Source: CAIVAT01 sp049317265
GTDB taxonomy: Bacteria; Bacteroidota; Bacteroidia; Bacteroidales; FEN-979
NCBI GenBank assembly: GCA_049317265.1
Contig: JBMOIP010000007.1
Span: forward strand, 69,269-133,268
Reading direction: 5' to 3'
Length of the DNA stretch: 64,000 nucleotides
Numbering within the stretch: the first letter of the stretch is position 1; each line of letters opens with the position of its first letter. Of the stretch, positions 26,788 to 34,763 are shown one piece after another. Made by a program: the position numbers and the translations under genes. Below the pieces are notes generated by a model. That model was given only the letters and a program-made list of their open reading frames with translations. It did no database searches and was not told where the DNA came from.

Positions 26788-27420
26788 ATGGCAGTATTAG
26801 TTGGAAAAAAGGCTCCTCTTTTTGAAGCAGAAGCCGTTATCAATGGCGGTGAATTTGTCGACAAATTCTCGCTTGCACAGTACATCGGCAAGAAGCATGT
26901 AGTCTTCTTCTTTTACCCCCTGGATTTTACCTTTGTTTGCCCTACCGAAATCATTGCATTCCAGGACAAACTGGCTGAATTCGAGGCAAGAAATGTGGCA
27001 GTTGTAGGATGTTCCGTCGATTCAAAATTTTCTCACTGGGCATGGTTGAACACCGAACTTAAAAATGGCGGAATCAAAGGCGTGAAATTCCCCATCGTTT
27101 CTGACCTCTCCAAGACCATCTCCGCAAACTTTGATGTTCTCGCCGGAGAATATGTTTACACCGAAGACGGCATCATGGAGTTCGAAGGCGGTCCAGTTGC
27201 TTTCCGCGGACTTTTCCTCATTGACAAGCAAGGCATTGTCCGCCACCAGGTGGTAAATGATCTTCCCCTTGGCAGAAGTGTTGAAGAAGCCCTCAGGATG
27301 GTAGATGCACTGCAGTTTTTCGAAGAAAACGGTGAAGTTTGCCCTGCGAATTGGCATAAAGGTGATGCCGGTATGAAAGCTACCGCCGAAGGCGTAGCTG
27401 ATTACCTCAGCAAGCACTAA
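26788..27420 (+). CDS. 2-Cys peroxiredoxin (AhpC/Prx1 family)
   Basis: 210 residues. The peroxidatic cysteine is Cys51 in DFTFVCPTEI and the resolving cysteine is Cys185 in GEVCPANW, so it is a typical 2-Cys enzyme. PVAFRGLFLIDKQGIVRH is the conserved segment containing the active-site Arg. It reduces hydrogen peroxide and organic peroxides using thioredoxin or a similar donor. No AhpF gene is adjacent. It has its own -7 element upstream and a terminator downstream. Confidence 0.95.
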   Translation: MAVLVGKKAPLFEAEAVINGGEFVDKFSLAQYIGKKHVVFFFYPLDFTFVCPTEIIAFQDKLAEFEARNVAVVGCSVDSKFSHWAWLNTELKNGGIKGVKFPIVSDLSKTISANFDVLAGEYVYTEDGIMEFEGGPVAFRGLFLIDKQGIVRHQVVNDLPLGRSVEEALRMVDALQFFEENGEVCPANWHKGDAGMKATAEGVADYLSKH

Positions 27421-27439
27421 AAATTGCAATTTACCTTGT

Positions 27440-27489
27440 AAGAGGTTGCCCGTGATCAGTTTTGATGCACAGGCAACCTCTTATTTTTT
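27440..27489 (+). terminator. Terminator after the peroxiredoxin
   Basis: 11-bp perfect stem AAGAGGTTGCC (27440-27450) and GGCAACCTCTT (27472-27482), then ATTTTTT. The right arm overlaps the stop codon of the convergent glycosyltransferase gene. Confidence 0.85.
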
Positions 27490-28926
27490 ATATTCGTGGA
27501 CATTGAAATTCTGGTAAAATGAGGTGGTTCGCTCGTGCCGGAATTTCCTGTTCAGATAATTGATCGTCGTTTGCCCCGGATCGGTCAGGGAGAGCCACTC
27601 TTCAAATAAAAGCACCCTGTCGGATTCACCCAGCTTGTTGGTATCCAAATCTTTAAGTTTATTTGCCGGAAAAACTGACTCCTTGTTCAATAATAGAGGC
27701 AGGTTCTGGTAATCTTTGAACATCCGCTGGTTGTGATGATAAGCAAACCCCAGCGAAAGCCAGGAAGGAGAGACAATGACACTCGTCCCGGGCCCTTGGT
27801 TTGCAGAGATATACGAAACCGCCTCTTTCAATCTCCTTTTATTATACACCTTTGGATGAAAGGTCACTGCCATGATCGCCAGGAAAACAGCCATCACGAT
27901 GATCAGCGGTTTTACTTGCCGGACCATTGATGACAATGCAATGGCGACCAGCAGGTAGAATCCCACTGAAATAAAGACTGTATACCTGTCGAGGAACATC
28001 GGGATGCGATAGGAAACCAGGAACATCAGCAGGTAAGGCACTGTAAACCAGACAATCACTGCAATATTCGCCGGGGAAGCATGCACCGTTCCTTTCACTC
28101 GTCGTAAAACATATATGACAGCGGCTCCGGCTAAAATGCACAACACCATCACGGTTACAACCGGGGCATTCAGGTATCTCCAAACCATGGTGTAGAGGTC
28201 GGAAATAACCGGTGGCTGAACCCAGGTTCCCTGCCCAGCTGATTGAAAAAAACGTGAGAACAGTATCGGGAAATAGGGAATATAGGCAATCAGGCTAAGC
28301 GCTGCAGCTCCCGCGAACCACTTCAGGGTGGTTCTCCGGTACTCCCCTATAAAAAACGATGATAATCCCTGGATCAGGAAAATAAAAAACCCAAAAAAAT
28401 GGGCGTATATCAACAGAACATTAACCAGTGAAAGCAGGAGCATATACTTCCACCTCCCCTTCCCGGATGACAGGGAGAGAAACAAGTACATGGAGGTCAC
28501 GGTTAACAAACCGAACAGCGCATAAACCCGGGCTTCATGGGCAAAAAGCTGGTGGTAGTCAGACAAGGTAAAGATGGCTGCTGCAAAAAAACCAACCTGT
28601 CTTGAAAAGAATGTTTTCCCGGTTTTATAAAGCATCACAGCTGTCAGGATGCTGAAAATACAAGACAGGAACCTGATTGCAAAAGGTGAAATCCCGAACA
28701 CCATGACCCAAAAATGCATCAACAGGAAATACAACGGGGGGTTGTTCTCTGTGGGAAAGATGCCAAACAAGGTATGAAGGTCAGCCTGGGCGTTAAACAC
28801 CGTAAAAGGCTCATCCATGGCCACATCATTCGATTCCAGGAAGAGGAAACGGATCACGGTTATGGCCAGTAGTCCAACCCATGGAAACCAGGCATGAAAG
28901 GACTCAATCGTTACTTTTTGCTTCAT
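27481..28926 (-). CDS. GT39-like membrane glycosyltransferase (PMT/ArnT type)
   Basis: 481 residues from the ATG at 28926; an in-frame ATG at 28950 lies deeper inside mazG. About 11 membrane helices. The first loop carries MDEPFTVFNAQADLHTL, the acidic Asp-Glu motif of GT-C enzymes, followed by TENNPPLYFLLMHFWVMVFG, which matches the N-terminal motif of the GT39/GT83 superfamily. Such enzymes transfer sugars from polyprenyl-phosphate carriers in the periplasm. The acceptor cannot be inferred. The start overlaps the end of mazG by 23 bases, implying co-transcription. Confidence 0.83.
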   Translation of the reverse strand: MKQKVTIESFHAWFPWVGLLAITVIRFLFLESNDVAMDEPFTVFNAQADLHTLFGIFPTENNPPLYFLLMHFWVMVFGISPFAIRFLSCIFSILTAVMLYKTGKTFFSRQVGFFAAAIFTLSDYHQLFAHEARVYALFGLLTVTSMYLFLSLSSGKGRWKYMLLLSLVNVLLIYAHFFGFFIFLIQGLSSFFIGEYRRTTLKWFAGAAALSLIAYIPYFPILFSRFFQSAGQGTWVQPPVISDLYTMVWRYLNAPVVTVMVLCILAGAAVIYVLRRVKGTVHASPANIAVIVWFTVPYLLMFLVSYRIPMFLDRYTVFISVGFYLLVAIALSSMVRQVKPLIIVMAVFLAIMAVTFHPKVYNKRRLKEAVSYISANQGPGTSVIVSPSWLSLGFAYHHNQRMFKDYQNLPLLLNKESVFPANKLKDLDTNKLGESDRVLLFEEWLSLTDPGQTTINYLNRKFRHERTTSFYQNFNVHEYKK

Positions 28927-29677
28927 TCCAGAATACATCCATCTCTGCAAGTGTCATCTCATGCAAAGGCCGGTTCAGCTCCCTGGCCCGGTCTTCAAGA
29001 TATCTGAAGCGTTTCATGAACTTCCTGTTGGTCCGCTCCAGCGCATCCTCAGGATTAACATCAATGAAACGTGCATAGTTAATCACGGCAAAGATGAGAT
29101 CACCGAGTTCGTCCTCCCTCCTCTTTTGCGCTGCACCGGTCTCAACCATCTCTTTGAGTTCGTTTAACTCCTCCAACACCTTATCCCAAACCTGCTCCGG
29201 CTTTTCCCAGTCAAAGCCAACACCGCTCGCCTTCTCCTGGATACGGTAAGCTTTTACCATAGCGGGAAGTCCTGTCGGAACACCCGAAAGCACCGATTTG
29301 TTGCCCTTCTCCTTCAGTTTGATCCGCTCCCAGTTGTCGTGCACCTCTTTGGCATCCTTGACCACAACATCCCCAAAAATATGCGGATGCCGGTGAATCA
29401 GCTTTTCAGTTATGCTTTCAAGTACGTCTTTGATATCAAATGCACTTTTTTCCGAAGCTATTTTTGAATAAAACACCAGGTGAAGCATCAGGTCGCCCAA
29501 CTCTTTCTTCAGCGAATCCATATCGTTTTGCAGGATCGATTCCGAGAGTTCATAGGTCTCCTCAATCGTTAAATACCTCAATGATGCGATGGTCTGTTTC
29601 CGGTCCCAAGGACACTTTTCCCTGAGTTCATCCATGATTTCCAGCAACCTCTTGAATGCCGCAACTTTTTCTTCCAT
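28904..29677 (-). CDS. mazG: Nucleoside triphosphate pyrophosphohydrolase MazG
   Basis: 257 residues from the ATG at 29677 (MEEKVAAFKRLLEIMDELRE); the more upstream in-frame ATG at 29710 precedes the -7 element and is unlikely. Two MazG domains are seen. The first has CPWDRKQT, IEETYELSESI and ELGDLMLHLVFYS with the EExxE / ExxD metal residues. The second has LEELNELKEMVE and ELGDLIFAVINYARF. It hydrolyses NTPs, including non-canonical ones, to monophosphates. It is the first gene of a two-gene unit with the GT39-like gene. Confidence 0.94.
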   Translation of the reverse strand: MEEKVAAFKRLLEIMDELREKCPWDRKQTIASLRYLTIEETYELSESILQNDMDSLKKELGDLMLHLVFYSKIASEKSAFDIKDVLESITEKLIHRHPHIFGDVVVKDAKEVHDNWERIKLKEKGNKSVLSGVPTGLPAMVKAYRIQEKASGVGFDWEKPEQVWDKVLEELNELKEMVETGAAQKRREDELGDLIFAVINYARFIDVNPEDALERTNRKFMKRFRYLEDRARELNRPLHEMTLAEMDVFWNEAKSND

Positions 29678-29692
29678 GAAATATATTTTAGG

Positions 29693-29700
29693 CAAAAATA
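29693..29700 (-). promoter_or_regulatory. Promoter -7 element for mazG
   Basis: TATTTTTG on the minus strand, 15 bases before the ATG at 29677. Confidence 0.6.
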
Positions 29701-29774
29701 AGCATTTCATTCCTGCTGCGTTATTAATTAACCGATCATCTGCCCTAATGTATCAGAAAACAAACAATTCGTCC

Positions 29775-29782
29775 TAAATTTG
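29775..29782 (+). promoter_or_regulatory. Promoter -7 element for the PagL-like gene
   Basis: TAAATTTG, 26 bases before the proposed TTG start at 29809. Confidence 0.55.
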
Positions 29783-29808
29783 TCATTCATTTCACATTTA
29801 AAAACTAC

Positions 29809-30987
29809 TTGAATCCTTTTGTAACAAAGCGTTTTGCATTTTTTAAATTCCTGGGTATTATCCTGGCATTCATTGTCCAATCTACCTCAGCCAATGCGCA
29901 ATTTGAGCATAAGCTGATATCATCCAACCTGGTCATTGAAGGGAAAGTACATTATGGGTTTCTATATGCGCAACATCTTGAACTGGAACTGTTCAACGCC
30001 CACTTCCCGGCTTTTGAAATTGCCGTCCAGAAGCTGACCTATGGCAAACACCAGTGGGAACGCGATTACAACTATCCACTCATCGGCGTTACCATGCTCT
30101 ATTCCGGTTTGGGCAATAATCCGTCACTTGGAAGCGCCCTCGCCGTGATGCCCTTTATCAACTTCCCTTTATATAAAACAGAACGGCTTACTGCCGGTTT
30201 TCGCCTTGCGCTTGGAATTGGGTACATCACCAAGCCTTTCAACCGGATCACCAATTACACGAATCTGGCTATTGGATCCCACCTGAATGCAGCAGTCAAC
30301 CTGATGTTTGAAGCACGTTACAAGGTCAATTATTACCTCAGCATCACCGGTGGTTTAGGGCTTCAGCATTTTTCAAACGGATCCCTGAAACTTCCCAACT
30401 ACGGCATCAACATGATGCTGGTTAACCTGGGAATCGCCTATCGCCCGTTTAAGGAGAATCAGAACATCGATGATCGCTTCTACGCCCCTACAAAACCTTT
30501 CTCGGCCATCATCAGACACTCGATGGACCTCAGCATTGGGGCATTTGCAGGGTATAAAAACATGCAGGCCGTGTATGGCAAGAATTATTGGATAACCCAC
30601 CTTTACGCAAACGCATTCCTTCCCGTTAGTCCTAAAAGCAAGTTCGGCCTCGGGCTCGACTGTTCCTACGACCCATCACAAATTACCACCCTTGAAAAGC
30701 AGGGAGTGGCAGTAACCAATAAAATGAGTATCCTCCGGCCAGGAGTTAACGGAGCTTACCAGCTCGTCATGGCCAAACTCGGTTTCCTGTTTAACCTGGG
30801 ATGTTATCTTGGCGGAAAAGAAAAGAGCAACGGCCCGCTCTATGAAAAAATCTCCGTTCAGTACGGATTCTCCAAAAACCTCTATGCTGCCGTCATGATC
30901 AAGGTCCACTGGGGCAGGGCTGATTACATTGGTTGGGGACTCGGGTACCGCTTTGACGTTGTTTATGGAAAAAAGACTGTTCGATGA
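29809..30987 (+). CDS. PagL-like lipid A deacylase / acyloxyacyl hydrolase family
   Basis: 392 residues from a TTG start. No in-frame ATG or GTG lies between the promoter and the signal peptide, and the TTG start yields one (FAFFKFLGIILAFIVQ to ANAQ). The middle carries GLQHFSNGSLKLPNYGIN with His187 and Ser189, the HxSN signature of PagL-type outer-membrane lipases that remove an acyl chain from lipid A. The position of the third PagL catalytic residue (Glu, His+14 from memory) is Asn201 here. The C-terminal 190 residues are extra beta-barrel-like sequence, about double the size of PagL. Function in lipid A trimming is inferred. The next gene overlaps it by four bases. Confidence 0.72.
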   Translation: MNPFVTKRFAFFKFLGIILAFIVQSTSANAQFEHKLISSNLVIEGKVHYGFLYAQHLELELFNAHFPAFEIAVQKLTYGKHQWERDYNYPLIGVTMLYSGLGNNPSLGSALAVMPFINFPLYKTERLTAGFRLALGIGYITKPFNRITNYTNLAIGSHLNAAVNLMFEARYKVNYYLSITGGLGLQHFSNGSLKLPNYGINMMLVNLGIAYRPFKENQNIDDRFYAPTKPFSAIIRHSMDLSIGAFAGYKNMQAVYGKNYWITHLYANAFLPVSPKSKFGLGLDCSYDPSQITTLEKQGVAVTNKMSILRPGVNGAYQLVMAKLGFLFNLGCYLGGKEKSNGPLYEKISVQYGFSKNLYAAVMIKVHWGRADYIGWGLGYRFDVVYGKKTVR

Positions 30988-31727
30988 AGAATCTTGTCAG
31001 GTTGATATGGCTGGTTGCCGGTGTACCGCTGATGTTGCTCAACTCATGCACCAAGGACGGTGGAAATTGTGTATCATCAACAGGTCAGATAGTTATGCAA
31101 GACAGGCATATCTCCGACTTCGACAGCATCCGGGTCTTTGATTATATGAACATCATCCTGAAGCAGGATTCAATCAACAAGGTGTCGGTCGAAACCGGGG
31201 AGAACATTGCCAGTGGCATCGTCACCGAACTGTCGGGAAGAGAACTTATTTTGCGGAACACCAACAAATGCAACTGGCTCAGGAGTTACTCCAAACCTGT
31301 CAATGTCTACATTTCGGTGAGAAACCTGCTGAAAATCCATTATGAATCATCCGGTAACATCACCTGCACCGATACCCTGCGTAATGGATATCTGAAAATT
31401 GACATGTGGGGCGGATGCGGTACCATCGACCTGAAGGTCCATATCGGCGACGGCTATTTCATCCAGCATATGGGAACCGCCACCCTCATTTTGAATGGCA
31501 TCTGCAATATCAGCAGCGTTTTTGCAGGTGATTATGGTTTGCTCCAGTTAAAAGGGCTCAAAACCGGGTACACCTTTGTAACGAACAGCGGTTCAAACGA
31601 CTGCTATGTAAATGCCAAACATTCTTTGGGAGCCACAATCAACTCGATCGGAAATATCTATTATTCCGGTGATCCTGAGGAGATTAAGAGCACAATAAAC
31701 GGATCAGGAAAACTGATTCCCTATTGA
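30984..31727 (+). CDS. DUF2807 (GIN domain) lipoprotein
   Basis: 247 residues. A lipoprotein signal (MKNLVRLIWLVAGVPLMLLNSC) puts the lipidated Cys at residue 22. The rest is a right-handed beta-helix-like GIN/DUF2807 domain: DFDSIRVFDYMNIILKQ, VYISVRNLLKIHYESSGN and the final INGSGKLIPY. It is exported to the envelope; this family's molecular role is unknown. Its ATG overlaps the TGA of the PagL-like gene (ATGA), so the two are translationally coupled. Confidence 0.82.
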   Translation: MKNLVRLIWLVAGVPLMLLNSCTKDGGNCVSSTGQIVMQDRHISDFDSIRVFDYMNIILKQDSINKVSVETGENIASGIVTELSGRELILRNTNKCNWLRSYSKPVNVYISVRNLLKIHYESSGNITCTDTLRNGYLKIDMWGGCGTIDLKVHIGDGYFIQHMGTATLILNGICNISSVFAGDYGLLQLKGLKTGYTFVTNSGSNDCYVNAKHSLGATINSIGNIYYSGDPEEIKSTINGSGKLIPY

Positions 31728-31739
31728 CAGGAGGTTCTG

Positions 31740-33215
31740 TTAATATGCCCTCGCAAACAACACTCTTTGTGTGGAAGGTTTTCCGGAATAGACGCAATGC
31801 CCCATCTCTTCCGGGTTGTCAATCGGAATCACCCTGATGGTAGCTTTCGTCTCCTCTTTGATCTTCTCTTCAGTTTCTGCAGTTCCATCCCAGTGGGCAG
31901 AGATAAACCCACCTTTGTCATCCAGCACCTTTTTGAATTCATCCCATGAATCAACCCTGAAGGTGTTGTTTTCGCGGAATGAAAGAGCACGGTCATAAAG
32001 GTTCTTCTGTATCTGATCAAGCAGATGCGCAACCTTGTTGTCAATGTCGGTGATCTGCAGAACCTCCTTCTCTAGCGTATCCCTGCGGGCAACTTCAACA
32101 GTTCCCTGTTCAATGTCGCGCGGACCAATGGTAATCCTGACAGGAACTCCCTTGAATTCATACTCCGAAAACTTCCAACCCGGTTTATGAGTGTCGCGGT
32201 CATCGTATTTCACGGTGATCCCCCTCGCTTCAAGGGCCTGTTTAACAGGCAATACCGTTGCTGTGATCAGGGCAAGCTGCTCCTCCGTTTTAAAAACAGG
32301 CACGATAGCCACCTGGATAGGCGCCAGTTTTGGAGGAAGAACCAGTCCATGGTCATCTGAGTGCGACATGATCAGCGCCCCCATGAGCCGGGTGGAGACA
32401 CCCCACGAAGTTGCCCAGACATAGTCAAGCTGGTTATCCCGGTTGAGGTACTTTACATCAAAAGCCTTTGCAAAATTCTGTCCAAGAAAGTGGGAAGTTC
32501 CAGCCTGCAAAGCTTTACCATCCTGCATCAATGCTTCAATGGCGTAAGTATCAATGGCGCCGGCAAACCGTTCTGCAGGTGACTTTGTGCCTTTGATTAC
32601 AGGAATGGCCATCCAGTTCTCCGCAAAATCGGCATAAACATTTAACATGGTTTTAGCCTCTGTTACCGCTTCGGCACTGGTTGCATGAGCTGTATGCCCC
32701 TCCTGCCACAGAAATTCCGTAGTCCTGAGGAACAGGCGGGTACGCATCTCCCAGCGAACTACGTTGGCCCACTGGTTGATCATGATCGGGAGATCACGGT
32801 AAGATTTGATCCAGTTACGGTAGGTGTCCCAGATGATCGTCTCAGAGGTGGGGCGAACAATCAGCTCCTCTTCGAGTTTTGCATCCTCATCCACCACAAT
32901 TCCTTTACCATCCGGCGAATTCTTTAAACGGTAATGCGTTACGACAGCGCACTCCTTGGCAAATCCCTCCACATGACTTGCCTCTTTACTGAAAAAGGAT
33001 TTCGGAATGAAAATCGGGAAATAGGCATTCGAATGCCCGGTATCCTTGAATTTCTTGTCGAGAACCGCCTGAATCCGCTCCCAGATGGCATATCCATATG
33101 GTTTGATGACCATACATCCCCGTACTGCTGAATTTTCAGCCAGATCGGCTTTAATAACCAGGTCGTTGTACCATTGGGAATAATTTTCTGCCCTTGAAGG
33201 AAAATCTTTAGCCAT
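31740..33215 (-). CDS. proS: Prolyl-tRNA synthetase (archaeal/eukaryotic type)
   Basis: 491 residues. Class II motifs: motif 1 region GCMVIKPYGYAIWERIQ, motif 2 RTRLFLRTTEFLWQEGHTAH near residues 150-170, and motif 3 near the SHSDDHGLVLPPKLAP segment. The C-terminal anticodon-binding domain is followed by the zinc-domain-like tail ending FARAY. It lacks the long editing insertion of the bacterial-type enzyme, which is usual for ProS in this phylum. It is the only tRNA synthetase in the window and is transcribed alone, convergent with the DUF2807 gene. Confidence 0.96.
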   Translation of the reverse strand: MAKDFPSRAENYSQWYNDLVIKADLAENSAVRGCMVIKPYGYAIWERIQAVLDKKFKDTGHSNAYFPIFIPKSFFSKEASHVEGFAKECAVVTHYRLKNSPDGKGIVVDEDAKLEEELIVRPTSETIIWDTYRNWIKSYRDLPIMINQWANVVRWEMRTRLFLRTTEFLWQEGHTAHATSAEAVTEAKTMLNVYADFAENWMAIPVIKGTKSPAERFAGAIDTYAIEALMQDGKALQAGTSHFLGQNFAKAFDVKYLNRDNQLDYVWATSWGVSTRLMGALIMSHSDDHGLVLPPKLAPIQVAIVPVFKTEEQLALITATVLPVKQALEARGITVKYDDRDTHKPGWKFSEYEFKGVPVRITIGPRDIEQGTVEVARRDTLEKEVLQITDIDNKVAHLLDQIQKNLYDRALSFRENNTFRVDSWDEFKKVLDDKGGFISAHWDGTAETEEKIKEETKATIRVIPIDNPEEMGHCVYSGKPSTQRVLFARAY

Positions 33216-33267
33216 TTTATAAGTTTGGTATGAGATTTGTTAATTTTCGTGTCGCATTTTGCATGGG

Positions 33268-33275
33268 CAAAAATA
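33268..33275 (-). promoter_or_regulatory. Promoter -7 element for proS
   Basis: TATTTTTG on the minus strand, 52 bases before the proS ATG at 33215. Confidence 0.5.
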
Positions 33276-33336
33276 CGAAATTATCCCGTTCCTGCAGATG
33301 CAAACACCACCGAAGATATTTAAAAGAGATCGCCTT

Positions 33337-34734
33337 ATGAAAAACTCAGCATGGATTATCGCGCTCATTGCTCTGTCAATCAGCGCCTGCACTTCCCAGA
33401 AGCAATCAACCGCCTATGTTGATGATGATGTTTACAGTTCATCCTCCCGTCATGAAAAAGCTCAGGTTGTTTCAGCTTCAACGGCCCAGGGTGCACAAGT
33501 TATCACCTCCCCCGATAAAGCAAAGGCCCAGAAACCTGCTTCTTCAACCCTTGAAGATGATTATAATGACTACTCCTACTCAAGCAGGATCGACCGTTTC
33601 AGCAACAAAGACACAACGGTGGGCTATTTTGATGATTCCTACGCCGGCGGAAACGCTTCCTATGGCAACCAGTCGGGCAATGATCCCAATGTCAATATCT
33701 ATTTAGGATATGGCTCCGGTTATGGGGGATATTACGGCTCTTCCTTCTCTTATGGTATGGGATGGGGCTATCCATATTCAACCTGGGGATGGGATTATGG
33801 CTGGGGTTATCCCTATTATGGTGGATATTATGGATGGGGTTACCCTTATTATGGCGGATACAACCCATGGTACAGTCCATGTTGCTATTGCTACGGCTAT
33901 GGTTACGGTTACAATGACTGGTATACCCCATATAATACTTACAACGGTTACTATGGTTCGCGTCATGCATCTTACCGTACTGATTTAGGCTCATCAAGGA
34001 GCGTTAGAGATGTTCGGCCAGGTACCTACACCCCTTATGGCCGCAACAGGACAAATACTGGTATCGCTACGTACAACAGGAGCGGTTCAGTTCAGGGGCA
34101 AGCACGGTCATCTTCACGCACACAGCCAGCCAGCCAGGAAAAATACAGGTACACCCGTCCTTCAAGCGAGAGACAACCCGGATATCAGCGTACCACCAGG
34201 CAAGGTGGAGGCGAACAGGGCAGAAGTCAGTCAACCCGGCAGCAGCCCTCCCCAAGGTATACAAGACCGGAAAATGCGAGCCAGGTTCAGCGGTCAGGAT
34301 CAGCGCAAAGCTACTCATCACCAGCCTACAGGCAGCCTAAATCGAGCCAGGAATACCTTGCACCCAGATCACAAAACCCCGGGACCAGGGTCACAAACCA
34401 AAACACCGAAACCAGGACCAGCTCTGGAACATATGGTACCGGCACCAGGCAAAACTCTTCACCCGGTAACAACAGCAGATCATACAGCACGCCAACCCGG
34501 TCAGGATCATCAGGATACAGCTCCCCGTCGCGCACGAATTCAAATTACTCCACACCCACACGTTCCGACAATGGTGGCTCCTATTCAGCGCCCACACGCT
34601 CAAGTGGAAGTGGCTCCTACTCAACACCTTCGAACTCAGGCAACAGTGGCAGCTACTCAGCACCCTCAAGGTCAGGAGGCAGTGGAGGATCATCAGGCGG
34701 CGGCAGCAGCAGCGGAGGCGGAAGACGCAGGTAA
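33337..34734 (+). CDS. Gly/Tyr-rich and Ser/Arg-rich low-complexity lipoprotein
   Basis: 465 residues from the ATG at 33337. A TTG further upstream would precede the lipoprotein signal and is rejected. The signal WIIALIALSISAC places the lipid-anchor Cys at residue 17. Residues 17-120 are polar. Residues 121-215 are extremely rich in Gly, Tyr and Trp (the words WGYPYYGGY and GYGYGY repeat). Residues 225-465 are rich in Ser, Arg, Thr, Pro and Gln and end in six near-tandem copies of a SYSTPTRSG-like unit plus a Gly/Ser tail ending GGGRRR. No known domain is seen. It is probably a disordered surface or matrix lipoprotein, 29 bases upstream of an outer-membrane barrel gene. Confidence 0.8.
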   Translation: MKNSAWIIALIALSISACTSQKQSTAYVDDDVYSSSSRHEKAQVVSASTAQGAQVITSPDKAKAQKPASSTLEDDYNDYSYSSRIDRFSNKDTTVGYFDDSYAGGNASYGNQSGNDPNVNIYLGYGSGYGGYYGSSFSYGMGWGYPYSTWGWDYGWGYPYYGGYYGWGYPYYGGYNPWYSPCCYCYGYGYGYNDWYTPYNTYNGYYGSRHASYRTDLGSSRSVRDVRPGTYTPYGRNRTNTGIATYNRSGSVQGQARSSSRTQPASQEKYRYTRPSSERQPGYQRTTRQGGGEQGRSQSTRQQPSPRYTRPENASQVQRSGSAQSYSSPAYRQPKSSQEYLAPRSQNPGTRVTNQNTETRTSSGTYGTGTRQNSSPGNNSRSYSTPTRSGSSGYSSPSRTNSNYSTPTRSDNGGSYSAPTRSSGSGSYSTPSNSGNSGSYSAPSRSGGSGGSSGGGSSSGGGRRR

Positions 34735-34763
34735 TCTAGTTCAAACACTTAACATTGACCAAC

